Assembly: GCA_937958735.1 (NCBI GenBank)
Contig: CALGNG010000248.1
Span: forward strand, 1 to 5,892
Length of the DNA: 5,892 nt
Source of the DNA: an uncultured Aquimarina sp.
GTDB taxonomy: Bacteria; Bacteroidota; Bacteroidia; Flavobacteriales; Flavobacteriaceae
Direction: 5' to 3'
In this document: positions 1 to 5,851 of the stretch, piece by piece
Position numbering within the stretch: the first letter of the stretch is position 1
Layout of the letters: each line of letters starts with the position of its first letter
Position numbers and translations under genes: made by a program
The notes under the pieces: generated by a model
Told to the model about the DNA's origin: nothing
Database searches by the model: none
What the model saw: the letters and a program-made list of their open reading frames with translations, nothing else

Positions 1-870
1 GGCTCTACAAGAAGGAGAATAGGACTTTCTATATTGAAAAATCTATCAATGACAGTCCCAAAGTCTAAAGAAGAACAACAAAAAATTGCCAAGTGCCTAT
101 CCTCATTAGACAATCTAATAACAGCAGAAACTAAAAAACTAGAATATTTAAAACACCACAAAGAAGGCTTATTACAACAACTATTTCCTGCTAATGGAGA
201 AACCAAACCACAATTTCGTTTTCCAGAGTTTGAGGGTGATTGGACAACAATACTTATAGAAGAATTAGTAAAGAATAATGTTTTATATCCTCAGAAGGAT
301 GGGAATCACGGAAACATACACCCTAAATCTTCGGATTTTGTAAATAAAGGCATCCCTTTCATTATGGCAAGTGATATCCGTAATGGAAAAATCAATTATT
401 CTAAATGTAAGCATATTTCAAAAAAACAAGCGAATAACTTACAAAAGGGGTTTGCAAAAGAAGAAGATGTTTTATTAACACATAAAGGTACGGTTGGAGA
501 GGTTGCTATAATTGAAAAAAATGAATTTCCTTATTTAATGCTTACACCTCAGGTAACGTATTATCGTGTTAAAGATAAAAGCAAATTGTCAAATAAATTT
601 CTTCTATCATTCTTTAGATGTGACAACTTTCAAAAAGCCTTACTGAAACTATCTGGAGGGGGAACAAGAGCTTACGTAGGTATAACAGCACAAGGCAAAC
701 TTGATATTTCTATTCCACCAACAATAGACGAACAAAAAAAAATTGCTTCGTGCTTTTCCTCAGTAGAGGATTTAATACAAAAACAAACGACTAAAATAGA
801 AGCCTTACAAACGCATAAAAAAGCCTTGATGCAACAGTTGTTTCCTAATGTAAATAGTCTGATAATATAA
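1..870 (+). CDS. hsdS: Type I restriction-modification specificity subunit HsdS (5' partial)
   Basis: This is the DNA-recognition subunit of a type I R-M enzyme; two target-recognition domains (TRDs) read the two halves of a split site, and conserved helical regions dock HsdM (and HsdR). The frame is open through base 1, so the TTG at 34 is not the true start; 289 residues are visible. The first ones (GSTRRRIGLSILKNL) match the end of a TRD. They are followed by conserved region 1 (EEQQKIA...QQLFP, bases 70-189), the TRD2 entry motif FRFPEFEGDW, TRD2 itself with LLTHKGTVGEVAII and GGGTRAYVGI, and conserved region 2 (DEQKKIA...QQLFP, bases 727-846). The protein ends with a short tail after the second QQLFP, as HsdS proteins normally do. 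TRD1 and the N-terminus are missing, so the recognition site cannot be guessed. The stop lies two bases before the next gene, which indicates one operon. The family assignment is secure. Confidence -1.
   Translation, partial: GSTRRRIGLSILKNLSMTVPKSKEEQQKIAKCLSSLDNLITAETKKLEYLKHHKEGLLQQLFPANGETKPQFRFPEFEGDWTTILIEELVKNNVLYPQKDGNHGNIHPKSSDFVNKGIPFIMASDIRNGKINYSKCKHISKKQANNLQKGFAKEEDVLLTHKGTVGEVAIIEKNEFPYLMLTPQVTYYRVKDKSKLSNKFLLSFFRCDNFQKALLKLSGGGTRAYVGITAQGKLDISIPPTIDEQKKIASCFSSVEDLIQKQTTKIEALQTHKKALMQQLFPNVNSLII
70..189 (+). repeat. HsdS conserved region 1 (first copy of internal repeat)
   Basis: This encodes the 40-residue helical spacer that separates TRD1 from TRD2. It aligns without gaps to the second copy at 727-846, with 22 of 40 residues identical by hand alignment (shared EQ, KIA, C, SS, LI and QQLFP). 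In HsdS proteins these repeats form the long antiparallel helices that set the spacing between the two half-sites and contact HsdM. The same repeat is the usual crossover point when TRDs are exchanged between hsdS genes. Confidence -1.
727..846 (+). repeat. HsdS conserved region 2 (second copy of internal repeat)
   Basis: This encodes the C-terminal copy of the 40-residue helical repeat (DEQKKIASCFSS to MQQLFP), in the same orientation as the copy at 70-189. It contains a run of nine A at 734-742. The repeat structure fits a full two-TRD HsdS and not a half-subunit. Confidence -1.
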
Positions 871-872
871 GT

Positions 873-2228
873 ATGGAAGGAATACAAAAAATAGAGAAAG
901 AAGTTTATCAAAAAAAAATTTTAAACAAACCAAATAAAAAAGAGTTTGACCGATTTTACAAGGTGATTTTAGATGAAAATTATGTTTATGATAATCAAGA
1001 GTTAGTTTACAATTTAAAAGAAGACTTGAGTGAAGAAATAATTGCTAAAGTTATTTTTATGCTTAAGTCAGTAGGTTTTTTACCTTTTGTAGCTCTAGAA
1101 GAGGTAAGTAAATATATTAGAACGTTAGAAAATAAATACTTTTTGCTTTTTGCTTATAATGGCACAGGAAAAACCAGGTTGTCAATGAACTTTAAAGACG
1201 AAGCTAAACAAAGTGGTAATGCTGACACATTATATTTTAATGCATTTACAGAAGACTTGTTCACTTGGGATAATGATTTGGATAATGATGCTCAAAGAGT
1301 ATTACTTTTAAATAAAGATTCTGCATTCTTCGGTAAACTAGATGTTTCAAATTCTGATGGCAAAAGACTAATTGAAACTTTAGATATTGATAATAAAATC
1401 CGTCCATTATTAAAACGATATGCCGATTTTAATTTCTTAACTCTATTTGATTATAAAAAAGAAAATGAAGAAGGTGATATTGATTATTGGGCTGTTAAGT
1501 TTATAAGAGAAGAAATAATTGATGGTACTGCTGAAAATGTTCCTTTTATTAAAGTTTCAAGAGGTGAAGAAAATATTTTTATTTGGTGCTTTTTCTTAGC
1601 TATTGCACAACTAGCTATAGATAAGTCGGATGGGTATGACTGGGTAAAGTATATTTACATTGATGACCCAATATCATCATTAGACGATAATAACACTATT
1701 GCTGTTGCAAGTCATTTAGCACAAATGCTAAAAAAAGAAACTAACGGAGTTAAAACGATAATTTCTTCTCATCATTCACTTTTTTTTAATGTAATGTGTA
1801 ATGAGTTGAAAAAGGCAAATAGATATTTTTTAAGTAAAATGGGAGATGCAAATTATACACTAACAGACACGACAGATACACCTTTTTTTCATCACGTTTC
1901 ATTAATAAAAGACTTACGTAATGCAGTTGAATCAGGAGTTTTATACACATATCATTTTAATATATTAAGAAGTGTATTGGAGAAGACAGCTTCTTTTCAC
2001 GGCTTTAAATTCTTTTCTGATTGTATCACACCATTAGATGATGACGAAGATAAAGTTCTTTATACAAGAATGGTAAATATATTAAGTCACGGTAACTATT
2101 CTTTATATGAGCCAAGAGAGATGTTACCAGAAAACAAGCAATATTTCAAAAAAATATTTAAAGACTTTATCACAAACTATCAGTTTAATCCTGAGGTAAT
2201 ACCTGCTCTTACAGTAGAATCAAATTAA
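873..2228 (+). CDS. PrrC/RloC-like ABC ATPase, candidate anticodon nuclease embedded in the hsd operon
   Basis: The 451-residue protein has an ABC-type ATPase core. Walker A is AYNGTGKT (94-101), the signature-like motif is VSRGEEN (228-234), Walker B is YIYIDDP (260-266), the D-loop is SSLD (268-271) and the switch histidine is in IISSHH (296-301). Residues 1-90 are a charged, probably helical extension. The C-terminal region has R366-x3-E370 followed by H406 in NILSHG. This matches the Arg-Glu-His catalytic set and approximate spacing known for the PrrC/RloC tRNA anticodon nucleases (HEPN-like fold). No zinc hook or long coiled coil is present, so size and layout are nearer PrrC than RloC. 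It starts two bases after hsdS and stops two bases before hsdM, which suggests co-transcription and coupling. By analogy with E. coli PrrC it may be a latent RNase held by the R-M complex and freed when phage disables it. The ATPase assignment is near certain; the RNase role is inferred. Confidence -1.
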   Translation: MEGIQKIEKEVYQKKILNKPNKKEFDRFYKVILDENYVYDNQELVYNLKEDLSEEIIAKVIFMLKSVGFLPFVALEEVSKYIRTLENKYFLLFAYNGTGKTRLSMNFKDEAKQSGNADTLYFNAFTEDLFTWDNDLDNDAQRVLLLNKDSAFFGKLDVSNSDGKRLIETLDIDNKIRPLLKRYADFNFLTLFDYKKENEEGDIDYWAVKFIREEIIDGTAENVPFIKVSRGEENIFIWCFFLAIAQLAIDKSDGYDWVKYIYIDDPISSLDDNNTIAVASHLAQMLKKETNGVKTIISSHHSLFFNVMCNELKKANRYFLSKMGDANYTLTDTTDTPFFHHVSLIKDLRNAVESGVLYTYHFNILRSVLEKTASFHGFKFFSDCITPLDDDEDKVLYTRMVNILSHGNYSLYEPREMLPENKQYFKKIFKDFITNYQFNPEVIPALTVESN

Positions 2229-2230
2229 TT

Positions 2231-3859
2231 ATGACAGCAAAACAAGAAGAATTAGGGAAAATACTTTGGGATATAGCCAATGATTTAAGAGGTGCAATGA
2301 ATGCAGATGATTTTCGTGATTATATGTTATCATTTCTATTTTTACGCTACTTATCAGATAATTATGAAGGTTCTGTAAAAAAAGAATTAGGTTCAGATTA
2401 TCCACAATTGGAAGAAGAAGATAATCGTACACCTCTTTCAGTTTGGTATGAAGCCAATACAGATGATATAGAGCCATTTGAAAAGCAAATGCGTAGAAAA
2501 GTACATTATGTTATCAAACCGAAATATTTATGGGCAAGCATATCAGAATTGGCACGTACACAACACAATGATTTATTAAGTGACCTTCAAAAAGGGTTTA
2601 AGTATATAGAGAACGAATCATTTGAAAGTTCGTTTAAAGGCTTGTTTTCAGAAATCAATCTAGATTCAGAAAAACTAGGTAAAACATATACTGACAGAAA
2701 TAAAAAGCTATGTACCATTATTAAGAAAATATCAGATGGTATTGCAGAATTTTCAACTGATAGCGATACTCTTGGTGATGCTTACGAGTATTTAATTGGT
2801 GAATTTGCAGCAGGTTCTGGTAAAAAAGCAGGTGAGTTTTATACACCACAACAATTATCTACTATTCTATCAGAAATTGTAACATTAGACAGTCAAGACC
2901 CTAAAACAGGTAAAAAGAAAAAGATAAATAAAGTATTGGATTTTGCTTGTGGTTCAGGTTCTTTACTTTTAAACGTAAAAGATAAAATTGAAAAAGCAGG
3001 TGGTACACTTAGCCGTATTTATGGTCAAGAAAAAAATATAACAACATACAACTTAGCACGTATGAATATGTTGTTACACGGAGTAAAAGATTCAGAATTT
3101 GAAATATTTCACGGAGATACGTTAAAAAACGAATGGGATTTATTAAATGAAATGAATCCATCTAAAAAAACAACTTTTGATGCTATAGTTGCAAATCCAC
3201 CATTTAGTTTACGTTGGGATGCATCAGAAGCAATGGGCGAAAATTTTCGTTATAAAAACTACGGTTTAGCACCTAAATCAGCAGCAGATTTTGCTTTTTT
3301 ATTACACGGTTTTCACTTTTTAAGTGACGAAGGTACAATGGCTATTATTTTACCACACGGAGTTTTATTTAGAGGTGGAGCTGAATCTCGAATTAGAACT
3401 AAATTGCTAAAAGACGGAAATATTGATACTGTTATTGGCTTACCTTCTAACCTATTCTTTTCTACAGGAATACCTGTATGTATTTTAATATTAAAAAAAT
3501 GCAAAAAGGATGATGATGTACTCTTCATAAATGCAAGTGAGCATTATAAAAAAGAGAAACGTCAAAATATTTTACGAGAAGGAAAAGACGGAGAAGCCAA
3601 TGATATTCAAAAAATTGTAGAAACCTATCAAAACCGACCTGAAAAAATAGAACGATACGCCCGTAGAGTTTCTATGGAAGAAATAGAGAAAAACGATTAC
3701 AACCTGAATATTTCTAGATATGTAAGCACAGCTAAAGCGGAAATTAAGATTGATTTAAAAGAAGTGAATGAGAAACTTGCTGATATAGAAAAGAAAGCGA
3801 CTAAATCATTGGAAGAACATAATGGATATTTAAAGGAATTAGGGTTGAAAACAATTTGA
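2231..3859 (+). CDS. hsdM: Type I restriction-modification DNA methyltransferase subunit HsdM
   Basis: This is the N6-adenine methyltransferase subunit (542 residues, a normal length). With HsdS it forms the modification enzyme that protects host DNA, using S-adenosylmethionine. Residues 1-165 are the helical HsdM N-terminal domain (start TAKQEELGKILWDIANDLRG; LSFLFLRYLSDNY). The EFYTPQQL segment (202-209) precedes the Rossmann core. Motif I for SAM binding is VLDFACGSGSLLL (235-247), and catalytic motif IV is NPPF (322-325). ADFAFLLH (352-359) and ILPHGVLFRGGAE (373-385) are also typical. The C-terminal tail is charged and helical, where HsdM contacts HsdS. All catalytic motifs are intact, so it is probably active. 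The ATG is two bases past the stop of the ATPase gene, with no evident Shine-Dalgarno, so reinitiation or a Bacteroidetes-type start is likely. It follows hsdS and the ATPase gene in the order S, ATPase, M. Confidence -1.
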   Translation: MTAKQEELGKILWDIANDLRGAMNADDFRDYMLSFLFLRYLSDNYEGSVKKELGSDYPQLEEEDNRTPLSVWYEANTDDIEPFEKQMRRKVHYVIKPKYLWASISELARTQHNDLLSDLQKGFKYIENESFESSFKGLFSEINLDSEKLGKTYTDRNKKLCTIIKKISDGIAEFSTDSDTLGDAYEYLIGEFAAGSGKKAGEFYTPQQLSTILSEIVTLDSQDPKTGKKKKINKVLDFACGSGSLLLNVKDKIEKAGGTLSRIYGQEKNITTYNLARMNMLLHGVKDSEFEIFHGDTLKNEWDLLNEMNPSKKTTFDAIVANPPFSLRWDASEAMGENFRYKNYGLAPKSAADFAFLLHGFHFLSDEGTMAIILPHGVLFRGGAESRIRTKLLKDGNIDTVIGLPSNLFFSTGIPVCILILKKCKKDDDVLFINASEHYKKEKRQNILREGKDGEANDIQKIVETYQNRPEKIERYARRVSMEEIEKNDYNLNISRYVSTAKAEIKIDLKEVNEKLADIEKKATKSLEEHNGYLKELGLKTI

Positions 3860-3942
3860 ATGATTGGATGAACCTATGTGAAATTTAATATGATTAAGGC
3901 ATATGTTTTACAAGATATAAATAAATTTAGCTAATTCGATTA

Positions 3943-4956
3943 ATGGCAGTTTTAAATCAATTTCAACAATATTCACAAGGAGAAAATACAGTTACAAATA
4001 ATGTACTGTTAATGCTTTCAAATCTTTATGAAATTAATCCAAAATACTACGAGGAATATGTTCGAGGATTAACAGAAGATGTAGACAGCTATGAAGTAAT
4101 TCCTTCTTTTCTTCAACAAGTAAATAATAGAGGTAATGGAATAATTGATGGGCATATTCAAGTTCGCGCATCAAAAATAATTATTGAAACGAAATTACAT
4201 GGATTGGAGTGGATTGAAAAACTATTAAAGTATTCTGATAGTTTTGATGAAAATGAATTTAAGTTACTTTTTCATTTAAGTTCAGATAAATATCCTCAGC
4301 ATAAAATTGATGAAATAAATGCTAGGCTAAAGGAAAATAAGACAATAGGAAAAATCAATTTTCATTCATTGACTTACCAAGACTTAGTTGATCAACTTAA
4401 AGAATTGGCTAATAATTACCAATTTGAACATTATCTCCAAAGGCTCAATGAACACTTTGAAAGTTACTGTTTAGGAATGTCGTTAATGCCTAAAAGTAAT
4501 CATGTTTTGAGAGCAATGGCTTGCGGTGAATCATTTGACTTAAACATAAAACATAAATTTTACTTTGATTTAGCTTCAAGAGGTTACAGTAATTTCAACT
4601 ACTTAGGAATCTACAAATGGAAATCTGTAAGATATATCGGAAGAGTAGAAAATATGATAGTTGCGAATTGGGATGAAACCAATGGATTAGAAATTTTAGA
4701 ACAAAAGTTCGAATTAACTGACAGCCAAAAAGAACGACTAATTAATGGTATTAGAGAGTCTGATGAAAATGGATGGGGTGTTGCAAACGGACATAGGTTT
4801 TTCTTATTAAAAGATTTTGAAGAAACTGATTTTTCAAAAACAACACCAGGTGGTATTTTTAGAGTTCGATTTTTTAATTTAGAAAACTATATCGGAAAAG
4901 TGCCAAAAAACATGAAAGAAATAGCAAAAATGCTAAAAACAACATCTTGGGAATAA
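3943..4956 (+). CDS. PD-(D/E)XK superfamily nuclease-like protein with beta-rich C-terminal domain
   Basis: The 337-residue protein has an N-terminal restriction-like core. A helix carries GENTVTNNVLLML (13-25), an acidic residue lies in GIIDGHI (D69), and the E-x-K motif is in IIIETKLHG (E82, K84). Together these are the metal-binding and catalytic signature of PD-(D/E)XK nucleases, and none of the key positions is missing. Residues 85-175 are mostly helical. The C-terminal half (about 195-320) alternates predicted strands with aromatic residues (KFYFDLASRGY, YLGIYKWKSVRYIGRVE, GHRFFLLKDF, GGIFRVRFFNL). It resembles small substrate-reading domains, perhaps PUA/EVE-like, but I cannot confirm this. 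The ATG is the first one after an in-frame TAG at 3928-3930. The gene follows hsdM on the same strand after 83 bases, so it is either part of the operon or has its own promoter. It is a probable defence nuclease; the substrate is unknown. The nuclease fold is well supported. Confidence -1.
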   Translation: MAVLNQFQQYSQGENTVTNNVLLMLSNLYEINPKYYEEYVRGLTEDVDSYEVIPSFLQQVNNRGNGIIDGHIQVRASKIIIETKLHGLEWIEKLLKYSDSFDENEFKLLFHLSSDKYPQHKIDEINARLKENKTIGKINFHSLTYQDLVDQLKELANNYQFEHYLQRLNEHFESYCLGMSLMPKSNHVLRAMACGESFDLNIKHKFYFDLASRGYSNFNYLGIYKWKSVRYIGRVENMIVANWDETNGLEILEQKFELTDSQKERLINGIRESDENGWGVANGHRFFLLKDFEETDFSKTTPGGIFRVRFFNLENYIGKVPKNMKEIAKMLKTTSWE

Positions 4957-4982
4957 TACTATTTATAGCACATAGTTAAACT

Positions 4983-4996
4983 TGTATTTTTATACA
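4983..4996. terminator. Weak AT-rich hairpin between convergent genes
   Basis: TGTAT-TTTT-ATACA is a perfect 5-bp stem with a 4-base loop. It lies in the 53-base gap between the stop of the + strand nuclease gene and the stop of the - strand small gene. Its position suits a shared terminator, but the stem has only one G-C pair per arm and no strong flanking T-tract, so it could be chance in AT-rich DNA. Confidence -1.
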
Positions 4997-5009
4997 GATG
5001 ATTAAATTA

Positions 5010-5279
5010 CTATTCATCATTCTTAGGAAGATATAAATTTCCTCTAGAAAGAAGAAGGTTTCTATAGTGATTTTTTAATCTCTGTTTTTCAGTCATGGGT
5101 TTAAGTTTGTGATCTGGAGATAACTTATCTTTTTTTTGCTCTAGAATAATTTCTAAATCCTTTACGGATAAACCGTCCAGCAAAGCATTTAATATTTTAT
5201 CACTAGTCAGACTCACTGTTTTAATTTTTCGGTAGAAATCGTGTTGTTTTAGTGAAAGGTATATTGATGTTAGGTGCAT
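5010..5279 (-). CDS. Small basic helical protein of unknown function
   Basis: I do not recognise this 89-residue protein. It begins MHLTSIYLSLKQHDFYRKIK and is rich in lysine and leucine. A segment at 28-52 (KILNALLDGLSVKDLEIILEQKKDK) reads as one or two amphipathic helices, and the tail from about 60 onward is basic (EKQRLKNHYRNLLLSRG). There is no signal peptide and no membrane segment. The ATG at 5279 is the only ATG available; the frame stays open upstream to a stop at 5316-5318 without another. It has no Shine-Dalgarno, like the other genes here. It converges on the nuclease gene, with 53 bases between the stops. The composition looks protein-like and no competing frame covers it, so it is plausibly a real small gene, or a surviving fragment of a larger one. 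A DNA-binding or accessory role would be a guess. Confidence -1.
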   Translation of the reverse strand: MHLTSIYLSLKQHDFYRKIKTVSLTSDKILNALLDGLSVKDLEIILEQKKDKLSPDHKLKPMTEKQRLKNHYRNLLLSRGNLYLPKNDE

Positions 5280-5437
5280 TAATGTTAAGCTTGTTTTTTT
5301 GGCTGTAGTTTGCTTTTAATGTCATTTTATGACTCGAATTATGAAAACAAATCGATTATAAATGATTCTTCTAAATTCTATAATTAGACAGCCCAACCTT
5401 AAATTTTCTTCACTGAATTAGCAACAAATTCTTCTTG

Positions 5438-5517
5438 AGCCTTTGTCACTAATTCTTAAAAATTCAAGATTGGACTTATACATTTTAAGGGGTTTATAAT
5501 AAATGAAGCCTTTGTCA
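5438..5517. repeat. 11-bp direct repeat AGCCTTTGTCA, two copies
   Basis: The copies lie at 5438-5448 and 5507-5517, with starts 69 bases apart. On the - strand both fall in the same frame of a 45-codon ORF and encode Asp-Lys-Gly each time. This may be the remnant of a short internal protein repeat, a small duplication, or coincidence. Confidence -1.
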
Positions 5518-5537
5518 TTTTTCGGGACAGCGAAAAA
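5518..5537. repeat. Hairpin TTTTTCG / CGAAAAA
   Basis: A perfect 7-bp inverted repeat with a 6-base loop (GGACAG). Both stem ends are T/A runs, so on either strand the hairpin is followed by an A run and not a U-tract. That makes it a poor intrinsic terminator. Its role is unknown. Confidence -1.
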
Positions 5538-5645
5538 CTGGCAGGATATAAGCATTTCTAATTTGAAACCTTTTGCTTTTATCGCTTAACTCACCGTACA
5601 CGCTAACACAAAATCTTACAAAAGAACTGCTAGATATCCTTATGG

Positions 5646-5668
5646 AACTTGTCAAGACTATACAAGTT
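5646..5668. repeat. Hairpin 1 of cluster: AACTTGT / ACAAGTT
   Basis: A perfect 7-bp inverted repeat (5646-5652 with 5662-5668) around a 9-base loop. It is the first of three adjacent hairpins. Part of its left arm and loop (5649-5659) is also complementary to 5749-5759, so the two pairings exclude each other. Confidence -1.
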
Positions 5669-5680
5669 TTAGCAATAAAT

Positions 5681-5697
5681 AAGGAATCTACTTCCTT
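5681..5697. repeat. Hairpin 2 of cluster: AAGGAA / TTCCTT
   Basis: A perfect 6-bp inverted repeat with the 5-base loop TCTAC. It lies between hairpins 1 and 3, and the stems do not overlap. Confidence -1.
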
Positions 5698-5698
5698 G

Positions 5699-5714
5699 AA
5701 AATACAAGTATTTT
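5699..5714. repeat. Hairpin 3 of cluster: AAAATAC / GTATTTT
   Basis: A 7-bp perfect inverted repeat with only two bases between the arms. As RNA the inner pair would open to give a 4-base loop. The near-perfect symmetry also fits a protein-binding operator. TACAAGT inside it (5703-5709) is repeated from 5661-5667 in hairpin 1. Confidence -1.
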
Positions 5715-5851
5715 ACTACGTCGCAAACACACCTAATTTCTCACTAAAAGTCTTGACAAAACCCACTTCATTTATTGTGCTATGCACGTAAGAAAGAAAC
5801 AAACACCCCTTAAAATTTAATAGGGATTGAAATTCTTAAAAAACGAGCATT

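Larger units (their letters stand above)
5649..5759. repeat. 11-bp long-range inverted repeat TTGTCAAGACT / AGTCTTGACAA
   Basis: The arms at 5649-5659 and 5749-5759 are perfectly complementary and enclose hairpins 2 and 3. The right arm includes TTGACA (5753-5758), which looks like a sigma70 -35 box, but no good -10 follows at the usual distance. Confidence -1.
5280..5851. other. 572-base intergenic region, palindrome-rich, no convincing gene
   Basis: No reading frame here looks like a normal gene. A 72-codon + frame (5573-5791) opens on TTG, has no familiar motif and runs straight through the hairpin cluster. A 45-codon - frame (5418-5555, MLISCQFFAVPKND...) could be a gene remnant. The region has inverted repeats at 5518-5537, 5646-5668, 5681-5697 and 5699-5714, an 11-bp long-range inverted repeat (5649-5659 with 5749-5759), a 12-bp inverted repeat (5482-5493 with 5805-5816) and an 11-bp direct repeat (5438-5448, 5507-5517). 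It should contain the promoters of the divergent flanking genes, but I see no clear match to the Bacteroidetes TAnnTTTG element. No tRNA or rRNA was recognised. Confidence -1.

Noticed and set aside
672..911. - strand frame opposite the end of hsdS
   Set aside because: It is antisense to a securely identified HsdS C-terminal region, and its composition is that of a shadow frame.
873..2228. RloC (zinc-hook anticodon nuclease) assignment
   Set aside because: The 451-residue protein has no long coiled coil and no CxxC hook between Walker A and Walker B, so PrrC-like is the better description.
2229..2477. - strand frame opposite the start of hsdM
   Set aside because: It lies wholly antisense to the HsdM N-terminal domain and has no independent support.
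3313..3528. - strand frame inside hsdM
   Set aside because: It is antisense to conserved HsdM motifs (ILPHGVLFRGG), so it is a shadow frame.
3902..3909. TATGTTTT as a Bacteroidetes -7 element (TAnnTTTG) for the nuclease gene
   Set aside because: It matches 7 of 8 positions but lacks a convincing -33 TTTG/TTG at the right distance. A second 7/8 match at 3922-3929 has the same fault. Such matches are frequent in AT-rich DNA.
5753..5783. sigma70-type promoter with TTGACA at 5753-5758
   Set aside because: The candidate -10 boxes are poorly spaced (TATTGT after 14 bases, TGCTAT after 19), and TTGACA-type promoters are not the rule in Bacteroidetes.
5573..5791. 72-codon + strand frame opening on TTG
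   Set aside because: It has a non-ATG start, no recognisable motif and no supporting context, and it runs through all three hairpins. It is most likely a chance open frame.
5801..5833. Single CRISPR-repeat-like string: short palindrome TTAAAATTTAA followed by AGGGATTGAAAT
   Set aside because: The GGGATTGAAAT ending is common in CRISPR repeats, but there is only one copy. No second repeat occurs one spacer length upstream. The last bases of the window (5879-5892) match only 10 of 14 positions of its start. No cas gene is visible.
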